Shown here piece by piece: positions 31,618-43,008 of a stretch of 64,000 bases of DNA. Location: assembly GCA_033816765.1 (NCBI GenBank), contig CM066291.1:5084001-5148000 (forward strand), in the 5' to 3' direction. The position numbers were made by a program, and so were the translations under genes. Positions within the stretch are counted from its first letter, which is position 1, and each line of letters starts with the position of its first letter. The DNA is from Nothopassalora personata (Eukaryota; Ascomycota; Dothideomycetes; Mycosphaerellales; Mycosphaerellaceae). The notes under the pieces were generated by a model. That model made no database searches and was not told where the DNA came from. It was given only the letters and a program-made list of their open reading frames with translations.

Positions 31618-33627
31618 TTGGCATGGCTTAATGTCCCTGAAGCATGCGACTATATCTTCGGGCAGATGTATATCTATGGTCGCATCTCATCCAGTGTCCA
31701 GTGTGGCCACTGCTTTTCGGCTAGGGGACGCGCCAGCGACCTGAGCAATGAATTCAGCTTTGCTGCGTGCGTACAAGCATGCAGTGACGACTTCGAATGC
31801 GAAGGTGCTGACTTCGAATGCGAAGGTGCTATGCTATATCATGGTGGACATTGCCGCCTCGTCTATCGTTTCGACAACATAGACGCCGGCCCAGGTTGCG
31901 ATCTTGCGGCCGTCGTCCAACGACCAGGCTCGTGCGAGGCGGTCATTGTTACCGACGGTGTCGTGAGCACCCATGCTGACAAAACGTACAGCCTACAATG
32001 CGAAACCTGCTACAGCAACTACTACAGTGTGAGATCTTACTCTGGGCTTACTTTCAACTCATGCTTGGGTTCACGCACGGGCTATTCAAGCCACGGCGAG
32101 ATTATGCGAGCTTCTATCTCCTATCGACAATGGAGGTCCTCTACCCTCAACACCTTGCGGCAATGCAAAATTCGAACAGCCGCAACACACATGCTAAGAA
32201 CTCGTGGCTGGGAACAACGCTCTGAGCATATACGGTGCCAAAATATCCGACATCCAGTGCCGTCACTGCTTTTGATGGATCTCAAGAGACGTGCTTCTCA
32301 ACTCTTAATACAGTAGCTTTACTTCCTCTATGGATCCCTGCAGCTCTTACTCCTGAGTGTAATGGTACTGAAAAGCATCCAGATGGGTCATGTTCCCTCT
32401 ACACGGGAGTGGCGACCACCTACATATCGACTACTGCGACCTGCAGCAATTGTAGTGCCACTACTGCCAACTTGCCAAGATCTGAGCGCGCAAGAAGGCT
32501 TCGAGCCCGTCTGGGGAGGTGTGACCTAGATGTCCAGTGCGGCTACGACTAAAGCTTCTATGAGGAATTCAACATCTTGGGCAAAATCGGCTTTGCTGTG
32601 TGTGCACAAGCGTGCAGAGACGACGCAATCAGCCAAGGCATTTCAGTCTCTCGTCAAAAGATGGAGATTGCGACTTCCTTCCTAGTCTCAGCGGCGCAAA
32701 AGTCAACGAAGCACGTGATTTTGCTACTAGAGCGTCGACGTGCGAAGAACATGTTGCAGCCAATAAAGGCGTCGGCTCATATGGCGAGAAGTCGTATAAC
32801 ATACAGTGCAACTTCTGCTTCAACGACTACCAATCTCTTGATGGATGGCCGGCTACGACTTTACGTCATCTATGGCGGCATGCAGTGCTGACGATCGCTG
32901 CGAAGCTGTTCAGTTCTACCAAAATTCCGGGACGTGCTACTTTCTCGAGCAGGATAGCGACGCCGTGACTGGCGCTGATACCGCTCAATGCGATATTGCG
33001 ACCAAAAAGAAGCCGGCTCCACCCCTAGCTTGTGCGAGGAAGTCGTCGCCACCAAACAGGGTGTGAGCACTTAGGGTGGTAGATTATACGACCAGAAATA
33101 CAAATGATGCTACGCAAGCTGTTCGGCCATTAGCGGACTGGAACACTACAACTTCGCCACATGTGTGGAAGCCTGCAGTGCTGGCCCTGACTGTATAGGC
33201 ACTCTACACTATGACGGATCAGGCGGGGCCTATTACTTGCTCAGCATTGTTGCCGGCGACCTTTACGACTCCGCCAACTGCAACTCTGCGATATTCATCC
33301 GAATAGTCCCTCAACCGCCGTCGCATCCACCAACAACATGCGCCGAGTTTGCTGCGCAGGATAACGGAGTGGTTACTACGGTGGTGTGGGTTGCAATATC
33401 AATTGCGGGACCGCCTTCACTCCAACTGTCGGCGGCGAAGGACAGCTAGGTGCATCGAGGCTTGCAACAACTTGGCAGCCTCTGATGGCTTTTGTGATGG
33501 TATGGGTTACTATTTTGGTTATGGCAGGGGATTCTGTAACCTTTTCAATAGACCGCACCTCTCCTCACGACAGTCCTACCCCGACAACGGCGTGACCGGC
33601 CTATGGCGCGTAGGCTGCATATATTGA
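31618..33627 (+). pseudogene. Frameshifted multi-repeat cysteine-rich (PAN/Apple-like) protein gene
   Basis: A series of similar cysteine-rich modules can be read, but only by switching frame repeatedly. Each module has an entry like YSLQCETCYSNYYS or YNIQCNFCFNDYQS, a central helix with cysteines (CVQACSDDFECEG, MAACSADDRCEAVQF, CVEACSAGPDCIGT, CIEACNNLAASDGFC), and an exit like GTCYFLEQDSDAV. This layout fits tandem PAN/Apple-like carbohydrate- or protein-binding modules, typical of secreted fungal proteins. The frame changes near 32060, 32240-32320, 32560-32620, 32840, 33070-33160 and 33350. The breaks fall inside modules and no splice consensus fits, so I call a pseudogene. The 5' end is not found and no signal peptide is visible. 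There is an internal 21-bp duplication at 31789-31830. Confidence 0.6.
31789..31830 (+). repeat. Perfect 21-bp in-frame tandem duplication
   Basis: Positions 31789-31809 and 31810-31830 are identical and duplicate seven codons (DFECEGA) within the first cysteine-rich module. The absence of differences indicates a recent event. Confidence 0.9.
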
Positions 33628-34295
33628 GGTCGGCAAGCCAGTCACTTTCGAATGAGGTGCAGAACGTAAGGCCCAGGCACTATTACCTTTGGTTGCACTC
33701 CGCTAGATGTGTCCAGTATGTAACTCTGTATCAGACATAGCGGTCTCGATGTAGCAGCTACGCCGTGTCTCCATCCTGCTTCACCTAGAGTTCGAAAGCC
33801 GAAGGTGAACGCAGAAGGCTTGAGGCGGTGTCTCTTACACTTGGGTCCAACCTGGGACACGTCACGCCAAAGTATTGCCTTGCTTGTACGCAACAGTGGC
33901 CTAATCATGCTCCATCATCTGACGAGTCACGCTACGAAAGACTCGTGGGCTCACAAAAAAGCTTCTTAGGAACGAGTGAATCGGATGAGGCTTATTCACG
34001 GACCCCTTCTTTCAGCGTGAGCATCAATTGGAAAGATGATGCTGTTCAAAGAGCACCCTAGGAGTAAGAGTGAACGGTCATTATGTCGATTTGACACATG
34101 ACTCACAGAAGGAGACACCTCGACTTCCGGAGACAATTTTCTAAAACAAACGCTCGCCTGACCATCTTGTTGTGAGTTGGGCTGAGTTTTCTAGACATAA
34201 ATCCCAAAAATTCATCAACACATTGGCAGCGTAAGTCCACCGAGCCATATCACAACATATTCAACAGCTAAGTGACTGTATAGCAGCCAAGCATC
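33628..34295. other. Intergenic, no supported gene
   Basis: About 0.7 kb between the cysteine-rich pseudogene and a small mitochondrial-type gene. No feature is supported. Confidence 0.4.
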
Positions 34296-34577
34296 ATGTT
34301 ACAGATCCTCGCCCGCCTTTCCGCAAGCTCGTTGCCAATCGGCAAGACCCTCTGCGCCCGCGCAGTCCCCATGCGCCGGTCGGTCGCAACCCGCCAGCAG
34401 AAGTCGAGCGGTGAGGCTGGCGCCGAAGACATCGGCAGCCACCTGACCGGAGCAAACAAGTTCCAAGGCAAGACTGGTAGACTCGGCGCTGGCGACATCA
34501 TTTTCCTGGCGGTCGGCCTCGCTATTGTGGCTTACGTGGGATCATTTGCGAAGGACGAGGTGACGGAGGAGACCTAG
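34296..34577 (+). CDS. Small single-pass protein, probably mitochondrial
   Basis: A 93-residue protein from the ATG at 34296. The N-terminal 45 residues are basic and hydroxylated without acids (RLSASSLPIGKTLCARAVPM, RRSVATRQQ), a good mitochondrial targeting shape. One membrane helix follows at about residues 67-84 (IIFLAVGLAIVAYVGSFA), then a short acidic tail (KDEVTEET). No family is recognised. Size and layout resemble small accessory subunits of inner-membrane complexes, but that is only inference. The ATG follows a leader that appears to contain a splice-acceptor-like TATAG, so a 5'UTR intron is possible. Confidence 0.55.
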   Translation: MLQILARLSASSLPIGKTLCARAVPMRRSVATRQQKSSGEAGAEDIGSHLTGANKFQGKTGRLGAGDIIFLAVGLAIVAYVGSFAKDEVTEET

Positions 34578-35120
34578 CTAAGGATCAAGCAGAAGAAAAA
34601 GGTGGTAAAGGAGACCGTCAAGGAAGTTGGGGAGAAGTAGATTGAGGAGAGAATTGAAAGCATGGAGAGGTGTCGAGCTATGCGAGGCTATCTCATGGAT
34701 GCCTAATAGCATAATCATGGCATCTAGAGCTGCTATGACCTGGCTAGGGCGACTCGACGATAGTCCTCTGACGGTAAATTTCACTCGAACAAAGCCTCTG
34801 TACTGAAGGCGACCGTGCATGTGATCGCATCATTCACGTTCACGCTTACATACGGGCTCGTGACTTTGATGAGTATATCATTGTCGGCATGCCCGAAACA
34901 CAAGCTGTCAGTCGGCAGTGGTCTGTGCATGTGCACAAGCAAAATTCGACTTTCCCAATCTCCACAGCTCTTTCTTACAGTCTACACACTACGTCAGCTC
35001 TAGCGGCTGAGAAAGTTTTGCCCAATTCTAGCAGTGCGCGGTAAGCTCGAGCCTCAGTATACGTGATAGACACCGCATCACTGACTGTGTAGGCACTGAC
35101 ACTTACAGGTCACCGCCATC
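34578..35120. other. Intergenic, no supported gene
   Basis: About 0.5 kb. No coding or repeat structure that I would defend. Confidence 0.4.
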
Positions 35121-35623
35121 ATGCTGAAACGACTTCTGCCCAAGCTCCACGCTCGTGCGGCCTCGCTCGGTAAATTCGGTGGCAACCTCGTCGACCGTCC
35201 CCGAAACGACGTTACCATTCCCAACAAACTCGGACTCAATGAGCGCCTCCGCGGCGACTTTGACCAACTGCCAGCCAGCTTTCGATCCCTCCTTCGGCCT
35301 CGAGCCTGCCTATAAGAGTACGAGGGGCCCAACGAGAGCAACAGTTGCTATGGGCCGCATTCTCGATTCAGTCTCATGCTCCAGATGAGCTTGAGGCAGT
35401 CTTCGATGAGGTTCACAAGGTCTTGAAGCATCATGCTGCTCATAGCACCGTGCTCAAGCTGGACGATGATAGCCGCCCGAATCTGTGGCTCACCTTACAC
35501 GCTTACGACTACAAGAACAAGCCGACATGCATAGCCATCGAGCAGACAGGAGTCAAGACCGTTATGATGAATCCAGCTTGTCCAGTGCGCCCGTGGCAGT
35601 CGTGGAGGGACAGGACTGACTGA
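35121..35623 (+). CDS. Possible small gene, structure unresolved
   Basis: The ATG at 35121 opens MLKRLLPKLHARAASLGKFG, then VTIPNKLGLNERLRGDF in one frame up to 35315. A second good stretch in another frame (about 35381-35623) reads DELEAVFDEVHKVLKHHAAH, then LKLDDDSRPNLWLTLHAYDY and WQSWRDRTD. The second part looks like a folded domain. They may be two exons, but I cannot find convincing donor and acceptor sites between 35300 and 35381, so a frameshift is equally possible. The N-terminus is basic and could target mitochondria. No family is recognised. Confidence 0.35.
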
Positions 35624-37775
35624 TGTGAAAACTGGGATGGTACAATAGCAGGATTTGGTACAGCACGGAGGTAATCATGGAGGATGGTGATATATCGATT
35701 GCTGCGACACTGTGTAGCGCACAGAGTATTCCTTCAAATGTTTTCTAAGGTAAGATGTACATCAATGATGACAGTGGACCCCTGTCAGATCGACGTAGTT
35801 CGAAGTAAAGATAGCGGTGATAACTTGCGCAGGTGAGCATACTGCGTTTCTTTGATCCTTCTATTTGTGTAGCTTCACTCAAGACCCGAGAGAGCACGTA
35901 TCAGGGTACGATGCATTATATGATGACTTCCTAACATTGTCCGTTGCTTGTCCCACAGGTGTTGAGCGATCGGCCTGCTAAGGCTTGGCTTCATGTGAAA
36001 GCTGCTAATGTGAGCTGAACCACAGTCTGAAATCGCAGTAATTTGCATTGAAGCTCTGTAAACTTTAATTTATTGTGCTATCTTCAGACCACTGCATACG
36101 GAACCTACCATGAGAGGTGAGAGCACCATATCGATAAGCAGTAAAGCAGCTGAGGCTGACATAGGCCACCTTCAACGGCTTCCAACAAGACTGCGTCTTC
36201 GAACCCACGAGGGAATCCTCCAAGAAACTGCTATTTTCGTCTCTCGCTGCTCCACGTCTGCTATCTCGTTCATCAAGAGGCGCTGTGAGCTCCTTTTGCC
36301 CGACTCGACATCATGATCGGATATGGTCTTCAGCGTACGAGGATACGCATCGCAATTGAAGATGTTGGTATCGCGTTGTGGAAGGCAATCGAATCCGGCT
36401 TATTACACTCATATGCACATCATCGGGAAGCAGAAGTTATGAACTTTGAGCCTAGGGAAGACTGAGGCGCTTTTAGCGCTCATAAAGATACTCGCAGGAT
36501 GCATGAACGCGATATGAAGCTCCAATTTCAAAGCACTGTACTCAAAAATAATAGCAAAGCATGGAAGATGATGAGCGTCAAAAGAGAAATATGAATGTCT
36601 TTCGAAAGTTTACCTAAGGAGCGTTAAGAGTGCTTGAATGAATGTTTTGAACACATCTTATGGTAATGAATACTCGATGGCCATCGACTCCATACAACTG
36701 ATAGTCACAATGACCATCCCGCCAGCTCAGACAGAGTCACATACCTTGTTCTTGCTCACACCTACCTAAGTGATTTCAGCAGAAAATGCAAAAAGAATAC
36801 CCATCACTGAAGATGGGACAAGAAACTCTCTCAACAACCTCCTAGGTGATTTAATGCACCTCTTTGGTTTATACAAGTTCGTATCCGGTGGGAATTGAAC
36901 TCGAGTCCGCTTGGGACCAGAACGGTTGTTTGCGCAGTTGTTACCGCGGGAAGACTTTGCGTTGAGGTGGTTTACTTGATTGGCTGATGGAGGATTTTAA
37001 CGTCATATATACACTATGACGGGAAGAGCCGATAGGGGTGACGCGGAAGGTGAAACGGGTGAAGCAGGAAAGGGGTCATTGAGAATCATGGCACGCTCAC
37101 GAATAGACCGTGTCTAGTGGTGATGATCATCCGGGCCTACTCGTAGATATCTTTCAATGTTATAGATATGCGCCTGCCGTAGTGTGCGCGGAAGCACATG
37201 TAAGCTTACAGTAAGTGAGTATCGAAGCCAAGTTTGGACGTACTTTTCCCTGGTCGGGGGAGCTCGCCAACACAGGATGGCAGAGTTGGACCTCCTTGAA
37301 TCAGCAATCGAACTGATGAACTTACACTCGAGCTTCAGCACCTCACCTTGGTGAACTTGACAAGGATGCGCGCTGTCCTCGATTTGGGCACAACAGTCGG
37401 CAAGATATCTTCCCCCTACTGCGACACTCGTCGTGCCACTGACCTCTCAGACATGGATATGGCTTCTACACGATGGCAAGCATGCCACGACTCACCGTCA
37501 AGCTTGGCCTCTTTAGTTCCCATTCAGCATTTTCAAGCTTCCTATCTTCCCATGGTGGCATGATACTTTGGACCGCAGAAAGAGTTCCGCTGGGCTGGTC
37601 TCTACGCGACGAGCTGGAGAGGAAAATTCACCACACATCAAGTGGTTATGCGCCCTCACGCACTTCCGCACGATCTGGCTCCCTGACCTCACTGTCACTG
37701 TCGCAAACAACACCCGCCTGAGAAGCAGGGGGTGCGGCGATACAGACACCCGACGCGTCTCGACACGTAGAAAAC
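35624..37775. other. Gene-poor AT-rich interval
   Basis: About 2.2 kb. Short frames only. A tRNA-like pair of internal promoter boxes near 36890-36930 on the minus strand was examined and rejected. The right edge abuts the copia-type relic. Confidence 0.4.
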
Positions 37776-38640
37776 ATGGCTGCACCTAACACTACCGGCT
37801 ACAGCATAAGCAAGCTGAAGGCTAATAGTAGCAACTACAGGACCTAGAGCGTCGACATTAAGGCAGTCTTGCGACGCAACAAGCTGCTACGATATACACA
37901 GGTCTAAAAAGAGGAAGACTCGAGTCTAAAGAACACCTACGATGCCTGCGTAGCTATTGCTGCAGACATTATTACACTTACCCTTGCAGACGACATTAAG
38001 ACTAAGCTATTAGCGGCTGGAGGCGATTTTGACGATGGATATAAGCTAATGGCAAAGCTAAAGGCTCTCTGCTAGCTAGATACCGAGACTACCTTCTTCG
38101 CATTATGGCGTAAGCTCTTCAACTTAGCTCAGACCTACGATAGGAAGGATCTTGAGGCCTAAATTACGAAGGTGAAGACACTCAACGACCGCATTAACAG
38201 CTTTAGCCATCTGCAGCTTACATCCGACAAGCGTGCCTTCCTTATCACTAGGGCTGGTATTGCTCTATGCTTCCCTACACTCGCACAGATGTTCGCTATT
38301 AACTCGAAGGATATCACATTCGACAAGGCCTACATGATTTTGCGAGACGACGTCCGAGTCCAGAACCTATTTCTCGAATTGGAAAATGTCAAACTATAAG
38401 GCATGTTTGCCAACAGCAAGAACACTAACAAGGACAACCGTAGCAAGTGTACGTGCTGCAAGCGCAAGCACGGTGCAGTCTGCTAGATCAAGAGTCCTAA
38501 GCAAGCGCCGGACTAGTTCATCGAGAAGCAACAAGAGCACGATTACATGCAAGCTAATGTGGCTGCTATACCTTAGCAAGCCAACCTCGCAAGTACCGAG
38601 TCCTTCGACACCGCATACGGCTACAACGAGAGCGGTGAAT
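37776..38640 (+). mobile_element. RIP-mutated copia-type gag relic
   Basis: One frame can be followed from the ATG at 37776 (MAAPNTTGYSISKLKANSSN) for about 285 codons with no frameshift. It is interrupted by eight stops, all TAG or TAA. At least one stands where a tryptophan is expected (NYRT, stop, SVDIKAVLRRNKLL). Recognisable gag features follow: DDIKTKLLAAGG, ITKVKTLNDRINSFSHLQ, and a zinc-knuckle-like CTCCKRKHGAVC at about 38448. Stops made purely by G-to-A or C-to-T changes, in an otherwise intact frame, are the signature of RIP on a retrotransposon. No integrase, reverse transcriptase or LTR is seen nearby, so this is a fragment. Confidence 0.75.
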
Positions 38641-38670
38641 GGGGGATTTGAATCCCCAACACCTACACGA

Positions 38671-38820
38671 CACACTAAAGACCTACAACGCCTGAAAAGC
38701 AGGGTTGAGGCAACACCCACACACTAAAGACCTACAATGCCTGGGAAGCAGGGACGAGGCAACTACACCTACACCCACACCCCAAAGAGCTACAACGCCT
38801 GAAAAGCAGGGTTCAGGCAA
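38671..38820 (+). repeat. Three imperfect tandem repeats of about 49-55 bp
   Basis: Units begin near 38671, 38720 and 38776. They share a core reading CACTAAAGACCTACAA followed by GCCTGAAAAGCAGGG and then GAGGCAA or CAGGCAA. The second and third differ by scattered substitutions. A related core, CGCCTGAGAAGCAGGG, lies at about 37717, on the other side of the gag relic. Confidence 0.7.
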
Positions 38821-39237
38821 TAATAAATGAAACAACGTGAGATGAATACTAGCGACAGCATGTGACAGGCACGAGGGGGCGAATTAAAGTGAATAGGTTA
38901 TAGATCCGTGCCCGTGCAGAAGCTAGTTATATAGCGGCCTTTCTTCCACCTTCGTAGACAACACAATCAAGACACATACACCACACATCAAGTGATACAG
39001 TGGCCCGCATCTTGGATGCTGTGGGCACAGGTCTAGGACTCATGTTACTATCAGGTAGACAACTAATACAGACAGATTTACATCACACCAACGGACCCCA
39101 TCTTATTACATCTTGTTTCTAAGTTCATTCATCTGCAGCAACAATAGCTAACTATGTTGCAGGTAACATGCCCCAAGAGGAAAGCTAAAGGCTGCCATAA
39201 TGTGTCCCTATGGCAGTGATTTCTGACATAACTGTCC
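38821..39237. other. Intergenic, no supported gene
   Basis: About 0.4 kb between the repeats and the first member of the RGS-motif family. No coding signal. Confidence 0.4.
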
Positions 39238-39980
39238 CTATAGGAGTAATTGACCGGTTCCGATAGTCTTTTGCGAAACATCGCTCTTCAGACTTTCGCT
39301 TTTGGGTGTACTATCTTCTTCCAGCTCCGCGCTCGCAGCTGAGTGCTTCGGCGGCCGGATCCCCTCGTCATCATCGTCTTGCTGGGCTCCAATTCGGCCA
39401 CTGGGCGAGGGCAAGTGACGTTCCAGGATCGGACTGCCATCGCTCTGCGTCGTTCTTGTTCGTTTCTCCATGGGCTCATCATCCTCGTCGCCGTCGAGGT
39501 CCACGAAAGATCTTGAGCGCTTGCTGCTGTTCGGGACCCCGGGCATGATCAGAGTGTTGGCTGTTGATTCTGTGCTCTCCAGCGCCTGGTTTTCGGCAGT
39601 GGTGTCCTTCTCTTCTTGCTGCATGGAGTGTTCGTCCTGGCCAGAAGGCTGCACACCAATGACCGCAGGTAATCGTCCGTCAGCACGCTTGAAACTCGTG
39701 TCCACAGATCGACGGCTCGCATGGATTTTTCTGAGAAACTCTTGCTGACCACGTTGTAGATAAACTGGTTCGGGCTCTTCGCGGTATGTGGGATGACCCT
39801 CAGTGATTTATTGGTATTCATCGTCTTGCGAGCATTGCCACTGGTAAGAACGGGTTTGAGTAGAACATTGTGCGCAGTCTCTGTTGCCAGCGGCGCTGTA
39901 GCTGCCTCGATGGCGGTCAAAAACTCTCGTGCGGTCATTTTGGTCAGTTCGACCCGCTGTCTTTTCGTGATCATGCTCAT
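39238..39980 (-). pseudogene. Unrecognised family member 1, frameshifted
   Basis: From the ATG at 39980 the protein reads MSMITKRQRVELTKMTAREF, LTAIEAATAPLATETAHNVL, then KSMRAVDLWTRVSSVLTDDY. This aligns by eye with three other copies at 43.0, 43.9 and 45.3 kb, which carry (L/M)(W/F).RGS..(L/F)...YL. After about 39700 the sensible frame changes to one encoding a disordered acidic tail with an NLS-like KRSRSFVDLDGDEDDEPMEK. One base shift separates the two, so this copy is probably broken unless an intron exists near 39690. The function is unknown; a nuclear role is only suggested by the tail. Confidence 0.5.
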
Positions 39981-40514
39981 GGTTGCTTGCCGTTCTATAC
40001 GATATATGTTGCGGATTGATGGCGCTGTTCGCGAAGTGTCTTCCCGGTAAGGTTGAAACTTTTTTCTGTTGCGTTTTGACAACGCCAATCCTAGACAACA
40101 AGCTATCCGCGGGATCCCGGGCACGACACAACAACAAATACGTGTCACAGAAGTCGACGTATCATTCTGCCTGCTCGAGATAGCTGATAGATGGCTTCAC
40201 GACTACAGATACTCATCCTGGCATGCATATTATTGCGAAACTTTGGCGGGGAGTTTCTAGTAAGCGACAGCACGTGAAAGCTGAAGGTAAGTGAATGGCT
40301 TGGCAATCGCCACAATCGCGGGACTTGCCGAATACTGATTCGTTTCCACACGCGACAGGCCACATATATCTTCGCGCCGTGATACTTCAACCAACACCCG
40401 AAAGCCACGCATTCCTTTGGGGATCTCGAGCATGTTGAGCTAAGTATCGACTTCGGCACTTCAACAAAACTCCCGCATCGCTTGAGATGTCAGAACAAGA
40501 AAGCAACACGAGCC

Positions 40515-42420
40515 ATGCCAATACGCCTGAACAACGAGAACGCTGACGTACCAGGCTGCCTGGCGTATCACCAGGGAGTATTTTACTACGGAAACGACCT
40601 CATCAAACGTGTACAGCATGACCCATAAGTGAACTTCGTCGTTCCTGCCGATACGGTTGTCGATTCCGTGAAGATTCTGTTCTATGACGGACAAGAGGAG
40701 GGAAGGGGGGCAGCGCGCGCCAGAAAAGCACTGGAAAATATCACTCCAGACCAAGAAGTAACCGAATACCTGCGCCTTATCATAGCCGATACAAGGGAGT
40801 GCCTGCATGAACAGCATGTGCTGCTGGTAGAGGCTGACGCCATGCTGACCATGCCCGTCAAGGTCCGTCTCAGCGTGCCACAGATATCTGCCCGCGATGC
40901 CTGGCCAAAGCCGCACATGGGGCAGGTATCGAGGCCGTCGTTCTCGCATCCGAACGACAGTGCGTACTGGCCAACTAGCTCGATCTTCAAACAGCGCAAG
41001 AGACTTCAACCGCACTGGTGATTGGTGATTACATCCTCATCGCCGACTTGGGCTGTGGTATGGCCGACTTCGTCCTCTGCCGGATCAAGGATGATCTGCG
41101 AGTGAGTACCCGTCTCGAAGCCGATAATAAATTCTCAGGTCCTCTATGCACCTCCATCAGAGTCAATGAGCAGCTTCTAGAGCGGGTGATGCCGAAAAAA
41201 ACCCAGCTGCTGGAAGTGCTGGAGCGTCTAGAGCTGACGAAGGAAGGACTCGAGTGGCATCTTCGACAGTCGATTGAGAAAGCAAAAACGGAGAAAAAGG
41301 TCGCCGTTTGGCACAAGGTTACCGCGCTGAGTCCTGTGAACGGAGAAAAGTACGGCAATAGGATCAGCAAGTAAGTATTTGCGTCATGCCTTCGACCATT
41401 CAGCGGTATCTAACCTTTCTGATAGGCATGTATTGCAGGAAGCACAAGCTGAATCCATCAAGAACATCAAGGGTATCATGGATAAGTTGATCGGCATCAA
41501 CAGCAGTCGTATCAAAAAGCCGAAGCTTATCATAGTCGCTGGTGGGCTACCGAAGAAGCAATTACCTTTGGGGAAAGTTGAAGCTGCAGTACGATAAGCC
41601 AAAGCACCCAGCCGTCAACTGTCGTGATCGGAGGAACCCAGACTAAGTTACTGAGACGAGCCTATCTTTGACGCCAGAGTGATACTGACAACCTCCAAGG
41701 GAGACTATGGTATGCGGAGGCTGCCTTTCAGGACGCTACAGCATGGTAGCTGAGCAGTCTCTACCGATCCGCCTAGGCTACAGATTCGTCAGAGACGATG
41801 GAGTCTCGAGAAGACGCCACCCAGACTGCTACTTAGGTGGCGGCGCAGGTGACCGGATACCAAAGCGGTCTCGAGCAAGCGACTGGGATGGCAAGACCAA
41901 AGTCACCATCGACCGAGTTCACGACGTTCTGCCCTAGGAAGCCACTGTCGGAAGGTCATCTGATCGTGGTGCGTTTGAGGTGAAATGTCCTTTTGTCGCA
42001 TTCTCCGGCGACTACAAGAAGAACCCCTCTGCCCTCGAGGACGACCACGATGCGGGCAGAGCTGATAACCCACTCCGTTCAGACACCCACAATTGGGCCG
42101 TCATTAGTCCCCGAATCCATGAGCAGGCTTTGATCGACTGGCACTTTGAGCAGCTCAAGGACAATGCGCGGTAAGTGTACTACAATTTCAAGGCCGAGAT
42201 CATCCTCAAGTACGAAGGAGAAGACAATATCACCATTACTTGGAATTTCAAGACTCCCACAGGCAAGTATCTCAAGACTCCATGGATCGTGAAGGGCAAG
42301 GAGGCAGTATGGAGCGCCAGAGCGTCGGGCTCCACCACAGAGCACGATCCTGGAGATGATGGAGATCCTATGGGCACTTCTGAGGGTCGAGTGGGTGGCT
42401 TGAGAGGCGATAGCGCATAA
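40515..42420 (+). pseudogene. Hsp70-like ATPase (fungal HSPA12-type), broken
   Basis: Pieces of an actin/Hsp70-type nucleotide-binding domain are readable. MPIRLNNENADVPGCLAYHQ starts at 40515 and meets a TAA at 40626-40628, followed by VNFVVPADTVVDSVKILFYD, ITPDQEVTEYLRLIIADTRE and LTMPVKVRLSVPQI. After a frame change GIEAVVLASERQCVLAN meets a TAG at 40976-40978. Then comes the phosphate-2-like motif GDYILIADLGCGMADFVLCR. A 55-bp intron (41371-41425, GTAAGT, CTAAC, GATAG) is still intact. Beyond it KPKLIIVAGGLPKKQLPL is the adenosine-motif strand. A tail to 42420 is in several frames. Two stops plus a frameshift argue for a pseudogene. It lies within the cluster of the unrecognised family, which may be coincidence. 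Confidence 0.6.
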
Positions 42421-43008
42421 GAGATGTACATGAGAGGGAATGGCATAGACTCGCGGCTTCTAAGCTCGTAAGGCAGATCCTGTCCAGCGGGACGAGCTAT
42501 CTTGCCATGTTTGTAAAGAATGTCGTAGCAGTCAGAAGCTTCCAATCTTGCGCGGTGTCGTGTCCGAGGTGATCGTACTCGCCCCAACGCTTCGTGTACA
42601 TTCTCTGTGACTTGTAGCATTCGTCCATTGCAAATTATGGCATGATCAAGGTTACAGGCATCTGCAAAAGCGCAGCCTCAGGAGTACGAAATCGTGATGT
42701 GGACCGGCATGTGTCCACGGTCCAGTTGCAAGGGCATCATCAGGCTCTGTACGAGGTCGTAGTCACTGGTCGACTCCGGTATATACAGGAGACGTGTATG
42801 ACTGCCATGGCCTAGCGGCTCCTAGACAAAGTCATCGGGTTCGTTCGGATATTCGATTTGGGTCCCGGTCAGCTTCAGTCTCGAATGCAAAGACTCGCAT
42901 AGGGAGAAGGTCTCATAAGACTCATTGCACGTATCCACATCGTGACTTCAGGTCAGGCAGGATGCTCTGTTGGAAATCTAGTTATCGTTGTATGGACGAA
43001 GCAGGAGG

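Noticed and set aside
36880..36960. Minus-strand sequence with both A-box-like (TGGTCCCAAGCGG) and B-box-like (GAGTTCAATTCC) elements suggesting a tRNA gene
   Set aside because: The boxes are only a few bases apart, the T stem does not pair and no acceptor stem can be formed. At most it is a chance match or a rearranged remnant.
38671..38820. CRISPR-like interpretation of the spaced repeats
   Set aside because: Only three imperfect, directly adjacent units without unique spacers, in a eukaryotic genome. They are ordinary tandem repeats.
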